From Haliotis asinina (taxonomy: Eukaryota; Mollusca; Gastropoda; Lepetellida; Haliotidae), in the NCBI RefSeq assembly GCF_037392515.1, contig NC_090291.1, positions 31,420,001 to 31,484,000 on the forward strand: a stretch of 64,000 nucleotides of DNA. The letters are read 5' to 3'. A program made the translations under genes and the position numbers. The notes beneath the pieces were generated by a model that saw only the letters and a list, made by a program, of their open reading frames with translations, was not told where the DNA came from and ran no database searches. Shown here piece by piece: positions 63,188 to 64,000 of the stretch (its first letter is position 1; each line of letters opens with the position of its first letter).

Positions 63188-63240
63188 TATATGTTGTGAG
63201 TCTGTCTTGGCAGTGTCGTCGGTAAACGGCTGGAGAGGGC

Positions 63241-63700
63241 GACCCCCTCAATAATAGGTGGTAAATACACTCAAATAGGTCCCCAGAGAATATTTGCAAC
63301 ATCCATACTTAGTATTCTTAGAAGTTGAGGAAATAAACACCTCAGGAGCTCAGAATTTCTTCTGAGCGAGAATCACCCAGCTACCCACTATTGACGATAC
63401 CCATTCCATACTCGCAGACTTTATTTAAATAACTGCCTTGTTAGAGTGATTAACCTATACTTTACCACCTCTGTCGAAAACAAAGTCTTTCCATACCTCT
63501 AAATAAAGAAGAGTGATTTACTGTCATCTACACACTCCAACATCACAATACTATTTACAGCATACAGTAATATTATGTACAACCCAGAACGCAGAAGTGC
63601 AAACGCAGTAAGAAAAACACGGTGTTGTAGCATACCCGTTTGATAAAAAAGATATGAAAGAGCGGGGGCTATTCCGTACAACAGTCACTCTCGGGTACAT
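63241..63700. other. 5' flank of LINE B; small hairpin
   Basis: Non-coding. gctcagaa (63,348-63,355) faces ttctgagc (63,360-63,367) with a 4-base loop. It may belong to the LINE's 5' untranslated region. Confidence 0.4.
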
Positions 63701-63709
63701 GTACCTTTA

Positions 63710-63950
63710 TTAATAAACAGTTCGAGTGTGAAGCAGGTAATGGGCTAACTTCTTTGAGTGAAATTTTAGAAGTCGGGGAGTACAAGCCTGACAAACGTTA
63801 TATATAACAGCTTCTTTGTTAAGATAGTGCGACGTTTCGGTACTCATTCTTGCACCGTTGTCAAGCAGTGACAACATACAGTGGTGGCAAAGTATATATA
63901 GTGAGGCTAACAAAGACAACAAGATAACAATGTAATTAACACAATAGGGT
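63710..63950 (-). ncRNA. Hammerhead-like motif in a repeat, copy 2
   Basis: The minus strand of 63,831-63,865 is 35 bases, aligned without gaps to 27,129-27,163: TTGACAA, stem GGTGC/GTACC closing an 8-base loop, then CGAAACGTC. The stem differs from copy 1 in sequence but still pairs, including one G-T pair. The flanking cttctttgttaagatagtgc block matches copy 1. The surrounding gtggtggcaaagtatatata block is of the type found in Penelope-like element repeats (from memory). Confidence 0.4.
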
Positions 63951-64000
63951 GGGGACTGGGATGCTGAAGCCAGTGGGTGGACAATGGGGGAGGGAGTAGA

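Larger units (their letters stand above)
58465..63240 (-). mobile_element. Near-full-length LINE B (CR1/L2-like), ORF1 frameshifted
   Basis: ORF1 (63,187-62,257) and ORF2 (62,028-58,525) are in the usual order with a 228-base spacer. The 3' region has the hairpin gccgaggatatcggc followed by taataaagttctgttct, the same layout as LINE A (hairpin, AATAAA, short pentanucleotide-like tail) with different sequence. The left end is placed after the gttctgttct tail. No target duplication was found and the 5' end is uncertain. Confidence 0.8.

Noticed and set aside
58370..63440. ttatttaaata on both sides of LINE B as a target-site duplication
   Set aside because: It does not abut the inferred 3' end of the element, and an 11-base AT-only match is easily due to chance.

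Overview
The window looks like nuclear DNA of a marine gastropod, most likely an abalone (Haliotis). This is inferred from the GT-AG intron structure, the low density of host genes, and one very abundant SINE-like family whose copies end in a (CACT)n tail. No prokaryotic operon, rRNA gene or CRISPR array is present. Only two host genes are well supported: a spliced METTL24-like methyltransferase (19.85-25.51 kb, + strand, six exons visible, 5' exon not found) and an apparently single-exon gene for an 861-residue protein (48.22-50.80 kb, - strand). The second protein has IFIT-like TPR arrays on both sides of an Arg-Gly tract and a TIR-like C-terminal domain.

Layout. 0-19.8 kb is a graveyard of short retroposons: about a dozen copies each of two SINE families, a decayed LINE ORF1, a decayed MULE-type transposase and a 16-copy 48-bp minisatellite. 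19.8-25.5 kb is the methyltransferase gene, its introns loaded with the same SINEs. 25.5-32.6 kb holds microsatellites, a long inverted repeat, a hammerhead-like motif, one weak open-frame region and a 2-kb stretch with nothing recognisable. 32.7-40.3 kb is a decayed Polinton/Maverick: an alpha-helical membrane-type protein, capsid fragment, packaging ATPase, retroviral-type integrase and protein-primed family-B DNA polymerase. Two LINE fragments lie inside it. 40.9-42.2 kb is a TTAA-flanked DNA transposon with perfect 14-bp terminal repeats, followed by a decayed L1/Tx1-like LINE (42.6-44.8 kb). 45.6-48.1 kb is a nested tandem-repeat field: about 230-bp units, one of which has a 40-bp sub-segment expanded about 26 times. 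It ends just downstream of the TPR/TIR gene.

53.0-63.2 kb holds two nearly intact, unrelated full-length LINEs in the same orientation (- strand). The first (53,013-57,663) has a perfect 12-bp target-site duplication, a 2A-type ribosome-skipping motif near the ORF1 N-terminus, and an ORF2 separated from ORF1 by a single in-frame TGA. The second (about 58,465-63,240) has an intact 1,167-residue ORF2 and a frameshifted, glutamine-rich ORF1.

The best candidates for new biology are the TPR/RG/TPR/TIR-like protein with its compact promoter (TATA box plus three GAAANNTAAA-type boxes at exactly 33-bp spacing), and the same-frame ORF1-TGA-ORF2 arrangement of the 2A-bearing LINE. All calls come from reading the sequence; no database search was run.
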